Made by a program: the position numbers and the translations under genes
Assembly (NCBI GenBank): GCA_021737785.1
Contig: JAIPDI010000015.1
Span: 1 to 64,000, forward strand
Direction: 5' to 3'
From: Deltaproteobacteria bacterium
GTDB lineage: Bacteria; Desulfobacterota; DSM-4660; Desulfatiglandales; Desulfatiglandaceae
Length of the DNA stretch: 64,000 bases
In this document: positions 1-7,924 of the stretch, piece by piece
Position numbering within the stretch: the first letter of the stretch is position 1
Layout of the letters: the number at the start of each line of letters is the position of its first letter
The notes under the pieces: generated by a model
The model's database searches: none
Seen by the model: the letters and a program-made list of their open reading frames with translations, nothing else
Told to the model about the DNA's origin: nothing

Positions 1-513
1 CAGGGCCCTTCCGAGTTCCTGCACCTTCTTGATGCTGATGAGGTAATCCTGGTGGTAGTTTCTCATCCCCTTGGGATCATCCCAGACGATGTTTTGGAGC
101 TTGGGGCAATCATCCTTGATCAACAGGGCCTTGTCCACCTCTTCCTGGGTCTCGCCCACAAAGAACTTGGAGTCGGAATGGTCAATAATATATTTGACCT
201 CCTCCATCATACAGTCCTGAAACAACCATACGGCAACGCCCCCCGCGCAGAGGGCGGCCATCTCCGCCCAGAGGCCTTCCGGACGATTATCGCCGATCAT
301 GGCCACCTTGTCCCCCCGCTTCAGACCGAGGCTGACCATACCGAGGGAGAGATATTTCACATTGTCATAGTAGTCCTGCCACGTAAAAGGCATCCAGATG
401 CCGAACTCCTTCTCCCGCATGGCCACCTTGCTGGTGCCGTACTTCTTACACTGGCTGACAAAAAGCCGGGGGATCGTGAGGTCTTTGGTGATTTCAATCC
501 CGTTTCCACCCAT
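1..513 (-). CDS. AMP-dependent acyl-CoA synthetase, N-terminal part
   Basis: The 171 codons visible on the minus strand start at ATG 511-513, with AGGAGG eight to nine bases upstream, and run off the window edge. The protein begins MGGNGIEITKDLTIPRLF and contains the segments FTWQDYYDNV, LGLKRGDKVAMIGDNRPE and GGVAVWLFQDCM, which match the start of long-chain fatty acid-CoA ligases (ANL superfamily: ATP plus carboxylic acid to acyl-AMP, then acyl-CoA). The AMP-binding and C-terminal motifs lie outside the window, so substrate cannot be judged. It starts only eight bases after the livG stop, so the two are co-transcribed, which suggests a cytoplasmic activating enzyme tied to uptake of an acid by the ABC system. 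Confidence 0.85.
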   Translation of the reverse strand, partial: MGGNGIEITKDLTIPRLFVSQCKKYGTSKVAMREKEFGIWMPFTWQDYYDNVKYLSLGMVSLGLKRGDKVAMIGDNRPEGLWAEMAALCAGGVAVWLFQDCMMEEVKYIIDHSDSKFFVGETQEEVDKALLIKDDCPKLQNIVWDDPKGMRNYHQDYLISIKKVQELGRAL

Positions 514-521
514 CGTTTTCG

Positions 522-1343
522 TTACCTCCTTGTGGAATACAAATCCTCTTCACCCAGATAGGCCTTTACGACCTCGGGATTCGCCTGAACCTCCTCAGGT
601 GGACCGTCCATGATCTGGTTGCCGAAATTGAGCACATTGACACGGTTGGAGATATCCATCACCACGCCCATATCGTGCTCAACCAGGACGCAGGTGACCT
701 TCCAGCGCTCCTCTTCATTGATGTCGAGGATAAACCGGGCCATATCCTCCACCTCTTCCAGGTTCAATCCGGCCAGCGGCTCGTCCAGGAGCAGCAGTTC
801 AGGATTGAGGGCCAATGCCCTCCCCAGTTCCACCCGCTTCTGGAGTCCGTACGGAAGCATATGGGCAGGCTTGTCCCGAATGCTCTCTATCTCAAGAAGA
901 TCGATGATCTCCTCCTCAATAAACCGCCTGGAGGCGATCTCTTCCTTCCGGGTCTTACCCACATATACGGAACCGCTCAAAATACCGCTCTTAAGATGGA
1001 TATGCCGCCCCAGGCGGATATTGTCGAGGACCGACATCCCTCCGAACAGCTCCAGTTTCTGAAACGTGCGCGAAATACCCCGCTCTGCCCTATGATGGGG
1101 CCTCAGATGAGTGACCCGCTCTCCCTTATAGTAGATCTCTCCCTGCTGGGGTTTATACAGCCCGTTGATGCAGTTCATCATGACGGTCTTTCCAGCCCCA
1201 TTGGGCCCGATGATGGAATGGATTTCTCCCTTTCTGACTTCCAGGTTCACCCCGGCCAAGGCGGCGACCTTGCCAAAAAACATATGAATATTTTCAAGCT
1301 TCAGAATGATCTCGCCTTCTTTGAGTCCCCCCCCCTGAACCAT
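522..1343 (-). CDS. livG: LivG-type branched-chain amino acid ABC transporter ATPase
   Basis: ATPase subunit of a HAAT-family importer (branched-chain amino acids, or related small organic acids and amides). Seen: Walker A GPNGAGKT near residue 50, a LivG-typical insertion around GRHIHLKSG after the Q-loop region, the signature variant LPYGLQKRVELGRAL, Walker B LLLLDEPLAGL and the H-loop LVEHDMGVVM. Length of 273 aa is a little over the usual 255. I chose the ATG at 1343 because GGAGG lies eight bases before it; an ATG five codons upstream (1358) has no clear ribosome site. The adjacent acyl-CoA synthetase suggests the imported compound may be activated to a CoA ester; that is inference. The permease and binding-protein genes are not in the window. 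Confidence 0.9.
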   Translation of the reverse strand: MVQGGGLKEGEIILKLENIHMFFGKVAALAGVNLEVRKGEIHSIIGPNGAGKTVMMNCINGLYKPQQGEIYYKGERVTHLRPHHRAERGISRTFQKLELFGGMSVLDNIRLGRHIHLKSGILSGSVYVGKTRKEEIASRRFIEEEIIDLLEIESIRDKPAHMLPYGLQKRVELGRALALNPELLLLDEPLAGLNLEEVEDMARFILDINEEERWKVTCVLVEHDMGVVMDISNRVNVLNFGNQIMDGPPEEVQANPEVVKAYLGEEDLYSTRR

Positions 1344-1996
1344 ATCACGGGCCTCCATATTTGCAGTTAAATTTTGTCTGACGCGGCTGTTAGAAAAAAG
1401 AATTGATCACGCCATGGTCATTGATCAGCAACGCTCATCAAAGGCTGTCACTGCGAAAGCGCGCGCCTGCGGCATATGCCACAATGGATATGGATCTTTA
1501 GTGATCTTGCGGGCTTCTGCAATCTCCACGGTGTTATCCGCTCACGGGTTTCGCAGATTATCGGATATCAGATATATGAACCGCTGCTCGTCGGCAGCGC
1601 TTCATCAATTATGGATCGGGCCATGAAAAAAATCGGTTCTGTTCTTGTTCGTGCTGAAAGACATGGAATCTTAAATAATAATTCACGTATGCAGCGTATC
1701 TCATGCCTTGATAGAAGCGGCAATGAAGGTGATGTGTTTCACGTAAGCGGATTCAGAAACGACCGGTTGTGTATTTTCATGGGTTCTGATTTGAGACTCT
1801 TTCGTCAAAGTCATTAATTTGAGAGATAGGAAGTTTTTTTATATATACTTAAAATCCAGAGGTCCTTTTTTTTAGTATAAAACGGACAATGGGTTCTGAA
1901 ATGCGATTACACAATTAATCCGTCATAGTTCTTTTGTCAACAAAATTTATCAAAAAATAGTCTTCCATTCCATTCGTCCGCCGGCACCTGCGGACT
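1344..1996. other. Intergenic region upstream of the liv operon
   Basis: About 650 bases between the start of livG and the end of the HD-domain gene, both on the minus strand. Short open frames exist on the plus strand (1414-1626, 1476-1817) but overlap each other, resemble no family I know and have no ribosome site, so I do not call them. Two copies of ATTGATCA at 1402-1409 and 1420-1427 lie just upstream of livG and could be operator half-sites. The stretch 1820-1970 is AT-rich. I see no RNA gene. Confidence 0.4.
1402..1427. promoter_or_regulatory. Possible operator: two ATTGATCA copies upstream of livG
   Basis: ATTGATCA occurs at 1402-1409 and again at 1420-1427, 18 bases start to start, about 60 bases upstream of the livG start. 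Each contains the palindrome TGATCA, so the pair is readable on both strands, as expected for a dimeric regulator bound on one face of the helix. No regulator gene is in view and the factor is unknown. Confidence 0.25.
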
Positions 1997-3169
1997 TCAG
2001 GGCGAAAAGGTCGGCCTCATCTCCGGAATAAGTTTTTTCCGGCACTGGCCCAGAAAATATTCATCTGTCATGCCTGCGACGAAATCGCGTACGATCGCTG
2101 CGGGGGTTGTTTGCTGGATATACTGTTGAGACATCCCCTCTAAAAACCCCTTGAAGATGTCTGAGTCGGGGTTGCTCATTTCAAGGTCCTCCAGATATTT
2201 TTGAAACAGCAGTTCAAACATGAGACATATCTTGTCTGTCTGCGCCTTGACCCTCGGATCCTTATAGATACATCCCTCATTAAAACGCTTCAATTTCTTC
2301 AACGCCGATCCCACATCTTTGCTGAAGCTCAAGTACGGCTTATCCAGGCTATTTGCAATTAGGTCCTCAACGAGGGTGTAGACGATCGTTCCGTTGGTGT
2401 CTCCCAGAACATGACGGCAATCGTCCGGGATATCCCGCCGATGGATCAAACCGAGTCTGATGGCATCTTCGATGTCCCGTCCGATATAGCTGATGGTGTC
2501 AGCCATTCTGACCACGCACCCCTCCAGTGTCATCGGCCGGAGGTCCGTGGAGGGATCCTGGGCCTTTTGCCTCATTTCCTCGGCCAGGGTATCAAAGGAC
2601 TTTTCTCTCTTGGGTTCGAGAAGCTGGGAGTGAATTTCCCCATCGTGGCAGAGAATTCCGTCCAGGACCTGCAATGTCAGGTTCCACCCCTTCCCTTTCC
2701 TCTCGATCTTCTGCAGGAAGCGGACGCCCTGGATATTATGGAGAAATCGACCGATACGGTGGGATTCACACAGACTGGAGAGGAATTTCTCCCCATCATG
2801 CCCAAACGGCGTGTGCCCGATATCGTGCCCGAGGGCTATCGCCTCAATCAGGTCTTCATTCAGACGGAGAAGGCGCCCGGCCGTCCTTGCAATCTTGGAT
2901 ACGAGCTGAACATGCAGGACCCTATGGGTAATGTGATCGTTTTTGATGAGATAAAAGACCTGGGTCTTGTCGATATAACGGGAATAGGCCAATGAATGGA
3001 GTATCCGGTCGGAATCGGCTGAGAAACTCTGTCTGTGTCCCTGGTCGATGTCAGGGTCGCTCTTTTGTCGTAAAGCATCCCGGCTGAGACAGGCCCAGGG
3101 AGCCAATCTCTCCCCCTCGGATTCATCCAGATCTCTTCTGACATCAAGGAGTCGTTTGCTGTAAATCAC
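1997..3169 (-). CDS. dGTPase-like HD-domain triphosphohydrolase
   Basis: Predicted cytoplasmic deoxynucleoside triphosphate triphosphohydrolase (dNTP to nucleoside plus tripolyphosphate). The 390-aa protein shows the HD-domain pattern in order: SDSDRILHSLAYSRYIDKTQV (dGTPase N-terminal signature), THRVLHVQLVSKIAR (first His), ALGHDIGHTPFGHDGE (His-Asp pair) and RMADTISYIGRDIEDAI (final Asp). The start is GTG at 3169; it overlaps the stop of the upstream small gene as GTGA, a sign of translational coupling. Length and motif order fit the Dgt family, but which dNTP is preferred cannot be read from sequence. Confidence 0.85.
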   Translation of the reverse strand: MIYSKRLLDVRRDLDESEGERLAPWACLSRDALRQKSDPDIDQGHRQSFSADSDRILHSLAYSRYIDKTQVFYLIKNDHITHRVLHVQLVSKIARTAGRLLRLNEDLIEAIALGHDIGHTPFGHDGEKFLSSLCESHRIGRFLHNIQGVRFLQKIERKGKGWNLTLQVLDGILCHDGEIHSQLLEPKREKSFDTLAEEMRQKAQDPSTDLRPMTLEGCVVRMADTISYIGRDIEDAIRLGLIHRRDIPDDCRHVLGDTNGTIVYTLVEDLIANSLDKPYLSFSKDVGSALKKLKRFNEGCIYKDPRVKAQTDKICLMFELLFQKYLEDLEMSNPDSDIFKGFLEGMSQQYIQQTTPAAIVRDFVAGMTDEYFLGQCRKKLIPEMRPTFSP

Positions 3170-3417
3170 CTGCCCGGGTCCCCCTTGCCCCCTGACCTGG
3201 CATAGACCTTTTTGATCTCGTTCCAGAGGTTTTTCCCCCTCTCTGAAATTACGCCGCGGGCGGTATCAGCGATCCTTCGAGATTGACTTTCCAGATCCTC
3301 ATCCCCGGGGGGCGCAATCCCCTCCTTTTTATATTTCCAGCGCAGTATGGAGCGGGCAATGCGCGCCTCACCATCTTCGGCCAGGCGTCTGATACCATTC
3401 TTGGTGCTTTCATCCAT
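3166..3417 (-). CDS. Small conserved-looking protein coupled to the dGTPase gene
   Basis: An 83-aa charged, probably cytoplasmic protein (MDESTKNGIRRLAEDGEA...), rich in Arg, Lys, Glu and Asp and predicted mostly helical. I chose ATG 3417 because AGAGG lies about seven bases upstream; an open frame extends further upstream but without a ribosome site. Its stop codon overlaps the GTG start of the HD-domain gene, so the two are probably translated together. I recognise no domain and assign no function. A partner or regulator role for the dNTPase is only a guess from coupling. Confidence 0.55.
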   Translation of the reverse strand: MDESTKNGIRRLAEDGEARIARSILRWKYKKEGIAPPGDEDLESQSRRIADTARGVISERGKNLWNEIKKVYARSGGKGDPGR

Positions 3418-3531
3418 TATGACGCCTCTTACGAATCGCCGGGACAATGGGGGCGTTGGCCCGATGGGGAATAGTGGAAGACCGGAGCACTGGAATACCA
3501 ACCGCTTTAAACGGTTTCCTATTTTTTTTTC

Positions 3532-3560
3532 TTGCAAATCAGAATTGCCAGTGGTATATA
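3532..3560 (+). promoter_or_regulatory. Sigma-70 type promoter upstream of rpsB
   Basis: A -35 box TTGCAA (3532-3537) is followed after 17 bases by a -10 box TATATA (3555-3560). It points toward rpsB, about 320 bases away, with a hairpin plus T-run close to the expected start site. Confidence 0.5.
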
Positions 3561-3579
3561 TATCGGCTTATGAAATTTT

Positions 3580-3608
3580 GAGCCTCATCAGCGAATCCGA
3601 GGCTTTTT
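3580..3608 (+). terminator. Hairpin with T-run in the rpsB leader
   Basis: AGCCTC (3581-3586) pairs with GAGGCT (3599-3604) and is followed by a run of T. It lies only about 15 bases after the expected start of the 3532-3560 promoter, so it could act as an attenuator for the rpsB-tsf transcript or terminate a very short RNA. No plus-strand gene lies upstream that would need a terminator here. Confidence 0.35.
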
Positions 3609-3881
3609 AGACCCGGGCGTGTTCATTGGCCGATCCTGACCGGGTGCCTTCGCGTATTCACCATAAATGACGTTTCCTCAGGTGTTGTGTTCTCCACCAT
3701 GATAGCGTTCTTTTTGCAGTAGAATACCAGATCAGGGGGATGGGTTCAAGGGTCAATGGACCAAAAAACACAGGTTTGGAATTTTGCCAGGTGCTCTGCC
3801 AATACATGGGTATGAGAGGCTCCGAACCGAGGGAAAACCGGCATCGAGATCTGAATCGATCTCACTATCAAGGAGGATTGA

Positions 3882-4760
3882 ATGGCAGCAATTATCAACA
3901 TGAAACAACTTCTGGAATCAGGCGTCCATTTCGGACACCAGACGAGACGCTGGAACCCCAAAATGAAGCCGTATATCTTCGGCGCGCGAAACGGGATCCA
4001 CATCATTGACCTTCAAAAAACGGTCAGGCTTATTAAGATCGCTTATGATTTCATTGTCAGGACAGTCTCAGAAGGCTACCCTGTCCTTTTTGTCGGAACC
4101 AAAAAACAGGCACATGAATCCATTGTCGAGGAGAGCGAACGTTGCGGCATGTTCTATGTTGTCAATAGATGGCTGGGAGGTTCCCTCACCAATTTCCAGA
4201 CGATCAAGAAAAGCATCTCTCGTCTCAAGGAACTCGAACGGATGAAAGAAGACGGTTCTATCAACCGCTATACGAAAAAAGAAATTCTCAAGATGAACAG
4301 GGAGCTGGAAAAGCTGGAAAAGAATCTCGGGGGAATCAAAAACATGGATGAGCTGCCGGGGGTAGTATTCATTGTCGATCCCAAGAGAGAGAAAATTGCC
4401 GTCAAAGAGGCTAAAAAACTCGGCATCCCTGTCGTTGCGATCGCCGACTCCAACTGCGATCCGGATGAAATCGACTTCCTTATACCGGGAAATGACGATG
4501 CCATACGGGCCATCAGGCTCATCTGCTCAAAGATCGCAGACGCCTGCATCGAAGGTCACAACCTTGCGGAACAGCGGTTAAGAGAAGAAGATGCCTTAAG
4601 AAAGGAACAGGAGGCCGCTGAGGCTGAAACCGCTGAAACGCCGCCGGTCGCAGCTCAGGCGGAAGAAGGGGGCCCTGAAATTATTGTCCTTCCCAAATCC
4701 GATGCTTCCAGGGCAAACGAAGCGACGGACGAGGAGCACGTCGCGTCTGTGGAAGGATAA
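3882..4760 (+). CDS. rpsB: 30S ribosomal protein S2
   Basis: Structural protein of the small ribosomal subunit needed for S1 binding and initiation. The protein begins [20 protein letters not shown] and carries the S2 signatures [66 protein letters not shown] and [25 protein letters not shown]. At 292 aa it is about 50 residues longer than E. coli S2; the extra length is an acidic, Ala/Glu-rich tail after residue 235. ATG 3882 has AAGGAGG seven bases upstream. It is followed by tsf, the usual partner. Confidence 0.98.
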   Translation: MAAIINMKQLLESGVHFGHQTRRWNPKMKPYIFGARNGIHIIDLQKTVRLIKIAYDFIVRTVSEGYPVLFVGTKKQAHESIVEESERCGMFYVVNRWLGGSLTNFQTIKKSISRLKELERMKEDGSINRYTKKEILKMNRELEKLEKNLGGIKNMDELPGVVFIVDPKREKIAVKEAKKLGIPVVAIADSNCDPDEIDFLIPGNDDAIRAIRLICSKIADACIEGHNLAEQRLREEDALRKEQEAAEAETAETPPVAAQAEEGGPEIIVLPKSDASRANEATDEEHVASVEG

Positions 4761-4832
4761 GCACGCCCATTGACCATGGTACATCAATAAAGTAAAGAAC
4801 AAAACATTCCATCAAGTGGGGGGGAGTATAAA

Positions 4833-5435
4833 TTGACCATATCGACTTCAACCATCAAAGAGCTGAGAGAAAAGACCGGCGTTGGGATAATGGATTGCAA
4901 AACAGCGCTTTCTGAATGTAACGGGGATATCGACAAGGCCATCGATCATCTGAGAAAAAAGGGCATCGCAACGGCCAAAAAGCGTGGAGGACGTGCCACT
5001 TCCCAGGGCCAGGTGCAGTCCTATATCCACGCGGGAGGAAAAATCGGGGTCCTGGTCGAGGCCAACTGCGAAACAGACTTCACGGGCAAAACAGAGGACT
5101 TCACAGGCTTTGTAAAGGACATCGCCATTCAGGTTGCCGCGACCAGCCCGGTCGCCATCGACCGGGAAAGCGTGCCCCAGGATGTCCTGGAAAAGGAGAA
5201 GGAGATTTATGCAGTGCAGGCCAAGGAATCGGGAAAACCTGAAAAGGTGGTGGATAAAATCGTTGAAGGAAAACTTAATAAGTTTTATTCCGAGGCATGC
5301 CTCCTGGAACAGCCCTTTGTAAAGAACCCCGACATCACGGTTCAGGACCTGTTAAACGAATTAATCGCCAAGACAGGCGAAAACATCATCATCAGACGGT
5401 TTGTCCGATTTCAGTTGGGTGAATCCGAGGGTTAA
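4833..5435 (+). CDS. tsf: Elongation factor Ts
   Basis: Nucleotide-exchange factor for EF-Tu. The 200-aa product has the N-terminal UBA-like domain IKELREKTGVGIMDCKTAL with the following GDIDKAIDHLRKKG, and the core segment GVLVEANCETDF (TDF motif that touches EF-Tu). It is the short form with a single core subdomain pair, as in many bacteria outside the enterics (E. coli has 283 aa). The start is TTG at 4833 with a G-rich ribosome site (GGGGGGGAG) six bases upstream. Gene follows rpsB by 72 bases. Confidence 0.97.
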   Translation: MTISTSTIKELREKTGVGIMDCKTALSECNGDIDKAIDHLRKKGIATAKKRGGRATSQGQVQSYIHAGGKIGVLVEANCETDFTGKTEDFTGFVKDIAIQVAATSPVAIDRESVPQDVLEKEKEIYAVQAKESGKPEKVVDKIVEGKLNKFYSEACLLEQPFVKNPDITVQDLLNELIAKTGENIIIRRFVRFQLGESEG

Positions 5436-5454
5436 TCGCCGGCGTCGAGACATA

Positions 5455-5496
5455 GCCCTGCCGGCGGCATCCCTTCCCTTGATGCTGCCGGGGCTC
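5455..5496 (+). terminator. Strong hairpin after tsf
   Basis: An 11-bp core stem (5462-5472 with 5482-5492), extended by further pairs to 5455/5496, lies 20 bases after the tsf stop. Only a short T-run follows, so it may be a terminator or an RNA-processing/stability structure. It occupies the place where pyrH sits in many bacteria. Confidence 0.45.
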
Positions 5497-5640
5497 GATT
5501 TCTGAATTCGCACCGCCGGTCTATCCGGGTTGGGCAGTTATCCAATTCGTCTTGTGAAAACATCACAAGAAAACTCTCTGTCTCTGTGTCTCCGTGCGAG
5601 ACCTTTTTTATTCCGGCTTGTCCGGATAAGGAGCAGTGCC

Positions 5641-6198
5641 ATGAAAGACGAGATCCTTTCCGAACTGCGTCAAAAAATGAATAAAACCGCAGAAGCCCTG
5701 GAAAAGGACTTCAAGAGAATCCGGACAGGCCGGGCCTCTACCGCTCTATTGGAAGGGATCAAGATCGACTGTTATGACACCCAGATGCCCCTGGAACAGG
5801 TGGCGTCCATCGCTGTCCCGGAGAGTCGGCTTATCACTATCCAACCCTGGGACCTGTCCGTCATCGGCGATATCGAAAAGGCCATCCTGAAATCCGAACT
5901 GGGGCTCACCCCTGCAAATGACGGCAAAATTATCCGGATCTCGATCCCGCCGCTGACAGAGGAAAGAAGAAAAGAGTTGGCAAAGGTGGCCAAAAAGATG
6001 GCTGAGGAAAACCGTATTTCAATACGTAATCTCCGAAGGGAAGCCAACGAAATGTTCAAGGAACTGAAAACCGAAAAAGAGATTTCAGAAGATGAGTTCT
6101 TCAAATCTCAGGAGGACGTTCAGAAAATAACCGATGAATTCATTAAAAAAATTGATGAGATAACCTCCCGAAAGGAAAAGGAAATCATAGAATTCTGA
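5641..6198 (+). CDS. frr: Ribosome recycling factor
   Basis: Splits post-termination ribosomes together with EF-G. The 185-aa product has the full RRF length and landmarks: FKRIRTGRASTALLEGIKIDCY, the LEQVASIAVPE and ITIQPWD hinge segments, the IRISIPPLTEERRKEL motif, and the long C-terminal helix. ATG 5641 has AAGGAG about nine bases upstream; an open frame runs further upstream but is poor coding. In many genomes the order is rpsB-tsf-pyrH-frr; here pyrH (UMP kinase) is absent from its usual slot. Confidence 0.97.
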   Translation: MKDEILSELRQKMNKTAEALEKDFKRIRTGRASTALLEGIKIDCYDTQMPLEQVASIAVPESRLITIQPWDLSVIGDIEKAILKSELGLTPANDGKIIRISIPPLTEERRKELAKVAKKMAEENRISIRNLRREANEMFKELKTEKEISEDEFFKSQEDVQKITDEFIKKIDEITSRKEKEIIEF

Positions 6199-6256
6199 TC
6201 TTCCGCCTCTCTCTTCTTTACACGATGTTCTGACCGGCGCTTTTAGACGAAACATC

Positions 6257-6994
6257 ATGACATCCATTGATTCCACACGATTGCCCGACCATGTCGCCAT
6301 TATTATGGACGGCAATGGCCGGTGGGCTAAGAAAAGGGGGCTCAGTCGTATCCTGGGACACCAGCAGGGCGCCGACGCCGTAAGGGAGATCGTGACAATG
6401 AGCTGTGAAATCGGGATCCGCTGGCTCACCCTCTATGCCTTTTCCGAAGAAAACTGGAAGAGACCTGAATACGAGGTCCAGGCGCTCATGAAACTCCTCA
6501 ACCGATTCCTGAAGAAAGAGCTGGAAGAGATGCAGGAAAACGGAATCCGGCTCAATACCATCGGCAGGACCTCAAGGCTTCCCAAACGCACCAGGGATAT
6601 CCTTCAGGACACCATGGAACAGACCTCTTCCAACAGCCGGATGACCCTGACCCTGGCCCTCAGCTACGGGGGGAGACAGGAGATACTGGATGCCGTCGTG
6701 AAGATCGCAGGGCGAGTGCAACAGGGGCAGATGGCTGCGGATGAGATTACCGAGGAGGTGGTCTCGGACGCCCTCTATACATCAGGGATGCCGGATCCTG
6801 ATCTGCTGATCCGAACCAGTGGTGAATACCGCATCAGCAACTTTCTTTTGTGGCAGATTTCATACAGCGAGATCTATATCACCCCTACGCTTTGGCCCGA
6901 TTTCGGAAAAAACGAGTACATGGCTGCGATCCGGGATTATCAGAAGCGGGACAGGCGGTTCGGGGGCATAGGGGGAGTAGGCAGTAGGGAGTAA
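6257..6994 (+). CDS. uppS: Undecaprenyl (isoprenyl) diphosphate synthase
   Basis: cis-Prenyltransferase that makes the lipid carrier for peptidoglycan and O-antigen from FPP and IPP. Seen: the active-site segment IIMDGNGRWAKKRG (Asp18), LTLYAFSEENWKRP, LNTIGRTSRLP, and the C-terminal DLLIRTSGEYRISNFLLWQ and SYSEIYITPTLWPDF blocks that define the family. Length 245 aa is normal. The last residues, GGIGGVGSRE and the stop codon, are read from a 7-bp tandem repeat (6976-7024) that appears to have replaced or extended the original C-terminus. Confidence 0.97.
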   Translation: MTSIDSTRLPDHVAIIMDGNGRWAKKRGLSRILGHQQGADAVREIVTMSCEIGIRWLTLYAFSEENWKRPEYEVQALMKLLNRFLKKELEEMQENGIRLNTIGRTSRLPKRTRDILQDTMEQTSSNSRMTLTLALSYGGRQEILDAVVKIAGRVQQGQMAADEITEEVVSDALYTSGMPDPDLLIRTSGEYRISNFLLWQISYSEIYITPTLWPDFGKNEYMAAIRDYQKRDRRFGGIGGVGSRE

Positions 6995-7024
6995 GCAGTA
7001 GGCAGTAAGGAGTAGGGAGCAGGG
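6976..7024. repeat. Heptad tandem repeat, AGTAGGC-type, seven units
   Basis: Seven consecutive 7-bp units beginning at 6976: AGTAGGC, AGTAGGG, AGTAAGC, AGTAGGC, AGTAAGG, AGTAGGG, AGCAGGG. The first units are inside the uppS reading frame and supply its stop codon. The same heptads occur in the opposite orientation at 60575-60624. Confidence 0.85.
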
Positions 7025-7058
7025 GCTGAGAAATAGAGGGCTGTGAATAGCTCGATGG

Positions 7059-7868
7059 ATGATTATGCATCTGAAACGATGGCTGACCGCCTTAATCGCA
7101 GTACCTATCCTGGTCTTTCTGATAGGCTCCGGACCCAGATGGTTGTTTTATTCGGTCATCTGCGCCGCCTCCCTGGCAGGTCTCCTGGAATATTATGCAA
7201 TGACCTCTGCACGCCTCCCGAAACCTCTCCCATGGCTCACCGGTTTTTTGACATTTCTTCTGTTTGCCGCCATATACCTTCGCCAGATCATGCTGGTGCC
7301 GGCCATAATTCTGTTATGGGCCATTGTTCCGATGACATTGATTATGGCAGCGGGTCCCCGAAAATACGCGGCTGAAGATCTTGGCAAGACGCTGTTCGGC
7401 CCTGTGTATGCGGCGCTCCCCCTTGCCCTCCTCATCCTTATCGACATACGGCCGAAGGGACCGGTCTGGATATTCTTTCTGCTGACAGTTGTCTTTGCCA
7501 GCGATACAGGCGCCTTTTATTTCGGCAGGCTTCTGGGAAGGCATAAACTGTATGAGGCCGTCAGCCCGAACAAGACGTGGGAGGGGGCCGTCGGCGGACT
7601 GGTCGCGGGCCTCATGGCCGGAGCTCTCTTTATTCGCCTGATAGGTCCCTCCACCCTGGATCTGAAGGTGCTCATCCTTACGGCGTTTCTGTCCACAGCA
7701 GGTCAGATTGGGGATCTATGCGAATCGATGTTGAAGCGAAGTCATGGGGTAAAGGACTCAGGGCATATTCTCCCCGGACACGGGGGCATTCTCGACAGAA
7801 TAGACGGTCTTCTTTTTGCCATCCCTGTTCTGTATGTCTATCTTTCTCTTGACCTGGGAACCCCATAA
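7059..7868 (+). CDS. cdsA: Phosphatidate cytidylyltransferase
   Basis: Integral membrane enzyme making CDP-diacylglycerol from phosphatidate and CTP. The 269-aa protein has about seven to eight hydrophobic segments. The CdsA signature is complete: SPNKTWEGAVGG (169-180), GDLCESMLKR (218-227), KDSGHILPGHGGILDRIDG (232-250), with the Asp-rich end binding Mg2+/CTP. Two ATGs lie close together (7059 and 7065); neither has a strong ribosome site and I keep the first. It sits in the common uppS-cdsA-dxr-rseP order. Confidence 0.96.
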   Translation: MIMHLKRWLTALIAVPILVFLIGSGPRWLFYSVICAASLAGLLEYYAMTSARLPKPLPWLTGFLTFLLFAAIYLRQIMLVPAIILLWAIVPMTLIMAAGPRKYAAEDLGKTLFGPVYAALPLALLILIDIRPKGPVWIFFLLTVVFASDTGAFYFGRLLGRHKLYEAVSPNKTWEGAVGGLVAGLMAGALFIRLIGPSTLDLKVLILTAFLSTAGQIGDLCESMLKRSHGVKDSGHILPGHGGILDRIDGLLFAIPVLYVYLSLDLGTP

Positions 7869-7924
7869 CTGGCAATGTATATCCATTCCCATATTTGATT
7901 GCCCATCTCTCCCGGAGCGTAAAC

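Noticed and set aside
52-561. Plus-strand open frame opposite the acyl-CoA synthetase
   Set aside because: It is the reverse shadow of the synthetase gene, whose minus-strand frame has a ribosome site and recognisable family sequence.
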